Of a DNA stretch of 6,708 bases, positions 5,915 to 6,708 are shown in pieces (positions within the stretch are counted from its first letter, which is position 1; every line of letters starts with the position of its first letter). The position numbers were made by a program, and so were the translations under genes. Below the pieces are notes generated by a model that had not been told where the DNA came from, did not search any database, and worked only from the letters and a program-made list of their open reading frames with translations. The stretch covers positions 1-6,708 of the forward strand of contig CAYNGH010000174.1 of NCBI GenBank assembly GCA_964396845.1, written 5' to 3'. The stretch is from CAYNGH01 sp964396845. Its GTDB lineage: Bacteria > Vulcanimicrobiota > JAJTBE01 > CAYNGH01.

Positions 5915-6708
5915 TCAGTCCCTCAGAATATGAAAAATCACCTCTTCACTCCTGCCTCCCACTCCGGGGAAGTACATCAGCTCTCCCACCGCAGGCAGAA
6001 CCCTATAAGTTCCAGGGGTTTCCGCCCGCAGGCGGTATTTCATAACCTGGGCTCCCTTCTGGAACCGAGATGCAAAAAAGGCAACCAGGTCATCCCGGAA
6101 CTCCACCTGGGAATACCAGAAATCCCGGCGTTGCGGTTTCTCATCCACCACTTCACAGCCTGCGGGTTTGCAGTCTTCCACCATCAGGTATTCCATAAGA
6201 GAATCTCCCTGCAGGGTTATGCGCACCTGGATCTGATCCTGAGGCCTGAGCTTGACAGGCTGGGTGGTATCCAGCTTATGGAAGGTTTCTGCAATATTCC
6301 TCTTATCGCCCTTATGGGAAGAATCTTCCGGGGAGCTGTCATTTTTATCGGTTTTCACCAGGAAATATTCCCGGCTCACGGAAAGCCCCCGTTCTTCTGC
6401 CGGTATCATGGGATAACTCACATAACCTGTGATGGCTCCTGTCAGATAAACCCGCCCGGAGCCTTTCTTTGTGACCTCCAGAATATTTTCCCCCGGCAGA
6501 AGCTCTTCTCCCGGCACGGCAATCTCAAGACCGCCGGAGGCGATGTCCTGACTGTCGAATGAAACTTCCCGCAACAGCTTCCCGTTGAGGCTGATCCGGG
6601 CTGTAAACTGGGGATCCATTTCCCGGGTGATATTCACATAATCTATCATGGCCAGCACTGCCGCGGCGGTATCTTTGGTGGAGGTCCATCGGTTGCCCCT
6701 CCGGGATG
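5915..6708 (-). CDS. Bacterial alpha-2-macroglobulin family protein, C-terminal 263 residues only
   Basis: The frame is open to the right edge, so this is the 3' part of a much larger gene (family members are usually 1,500-2,000 aa). The first visible residues, RWTSTKDTAAAVLAMIDYV, match the end of the thioester-domain helical region (W.ST.DTA.AV.A). The following ~230 residues fit the C-terminal macroglobulin-like domain, with VEFRDDLVAFF, MKYRLRAETPGTYRVLPA and MYFPGVGGRS, the usual ending of bacterial members. Such proteins are periplasmic or lipid-anchored protease traps. The thioester (CxEQ), bait region and signal peptide would lie outside the window and cannot be judged. A GTG at 6656-6658 is in frame but is not a true start, because conserved sequence continues upstream of it. 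The gene ends 32 bases before cheW on the same strand. Confidence 0.85.
   Translation of the reverse strand, partial: SRRGNRWTSTKDTAAAVLAMIDYVNITREMDPQFTARISLNGKLLREVSFDSQDIASGGLEIAVPGEELLPGENILEVTKKGSGRVYLTGAITGYVSYPMIPAEERGLSVSREYFLVKTDKNDSSPEDSSHKGDKRNIAETFHKLDTTQPVKLRPQDQIQVRITLQGDSLMEYLMVEDCKPAGCEVVDEKPQRRDFWYSQVEFRDDLVAFFASRFQKGAQVMKYRLRAETPGTYRVLPAVGELMYFPGVGGRSEEVIFHILRD

Noticed and set aside
5915..6658. A complete 247-aa protein starting at GTG 6658
   Set aside because: The same frame continues to the window edge with conserved macroglobulin residues (RWTSTKDTAAA), so it is the tail of a larger gene.
1..6708. CRISPR arrays, tRNA/rRNA genes, insertion sequences, strong terminators or a separate promoter
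   Set aside because: Coding sequence covers nearly every base, the gaps are 32 bases or less, and no direct-repeat array, terminal inverted repeats or GC hairpin with a T run was seen.

Overview
The window is a fragment of a single minus-strand gene cluster read from right to left: the 3' end of a bacterial alpha-2-macroglobulin gene, a tandem-domain cheW, a membrane chemoreceptor (MCP), a hybrid cheA-receiver kinase, and a cheB that runs off the left edge. The genes are packed tightly, with gaps of 32, 4, 6 and 16 bases, and I see no promoter or terminator between them. They look like one transcription unit encoding a self-contained chemosensory (Che-type) phosphorelay: receptor, coupling protein, kinase with its own receiver, and a CheB-like response regulator. 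No cheR, stand-alone cheY, cheD or flagellar gene is visible.

Organism: the alpha-2-macroglobulin family member and the inner-membrane MCP with a periplasmic helical domain fit a Gram-negative (diderm) bacterium. Base composition looks to be in the low-to-mid 50s % GC by eye, and arginine is encoded mostly by CGG, which gives very frequent CCGG strings. Hybrid CheA plus multi-domain CheW occurs in spirochaetes, deltaproteobacteria-like groups and others. A spirochaete is a reasonable guess, but nothing here proves it.

Layout: bases 1-996 encode CheB (332 codons present, 3' end missing). Bases 1013-3304 encode CheA (763 aa, starting at a CTG codon by my reading). Bases 3311-4840 encode the MCP (509 aa, or 488 aa from an alternative GTG). 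Bases 4845-5882 encode the double CheW (345 aa). Bases 5915-6708 encode the last 263 residues of the alpha-2-macroglobulin. There is no gene-free stretch longer than 32 bases.

How they may work together: the MCP (two membrane segments, no HAMP domain) would signal through the double CheW to CheA. CheA would autophosphorylate His46 and pass phosphate either to its own C-terminal receiver (Asp695) or to the receiver of CheB (Asp54).

Several parts depart from the textbook system. The position of the CheB catalytic His is Gly. The MCP lacks a clean methylation consensus and carries Gly at a tip position that is normally Arg. CheA has no ATG/GTG/TTG start and lies in the same frame as the MCP, behind the MCP's TGA. 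The cluster also sits directly behind an alpha-2-macroglobulin gene. Together these suggest a divergent chemosensory pathway, possibly not controlling flagella, in which methylation-based adaptation has decayed or been repurposed.
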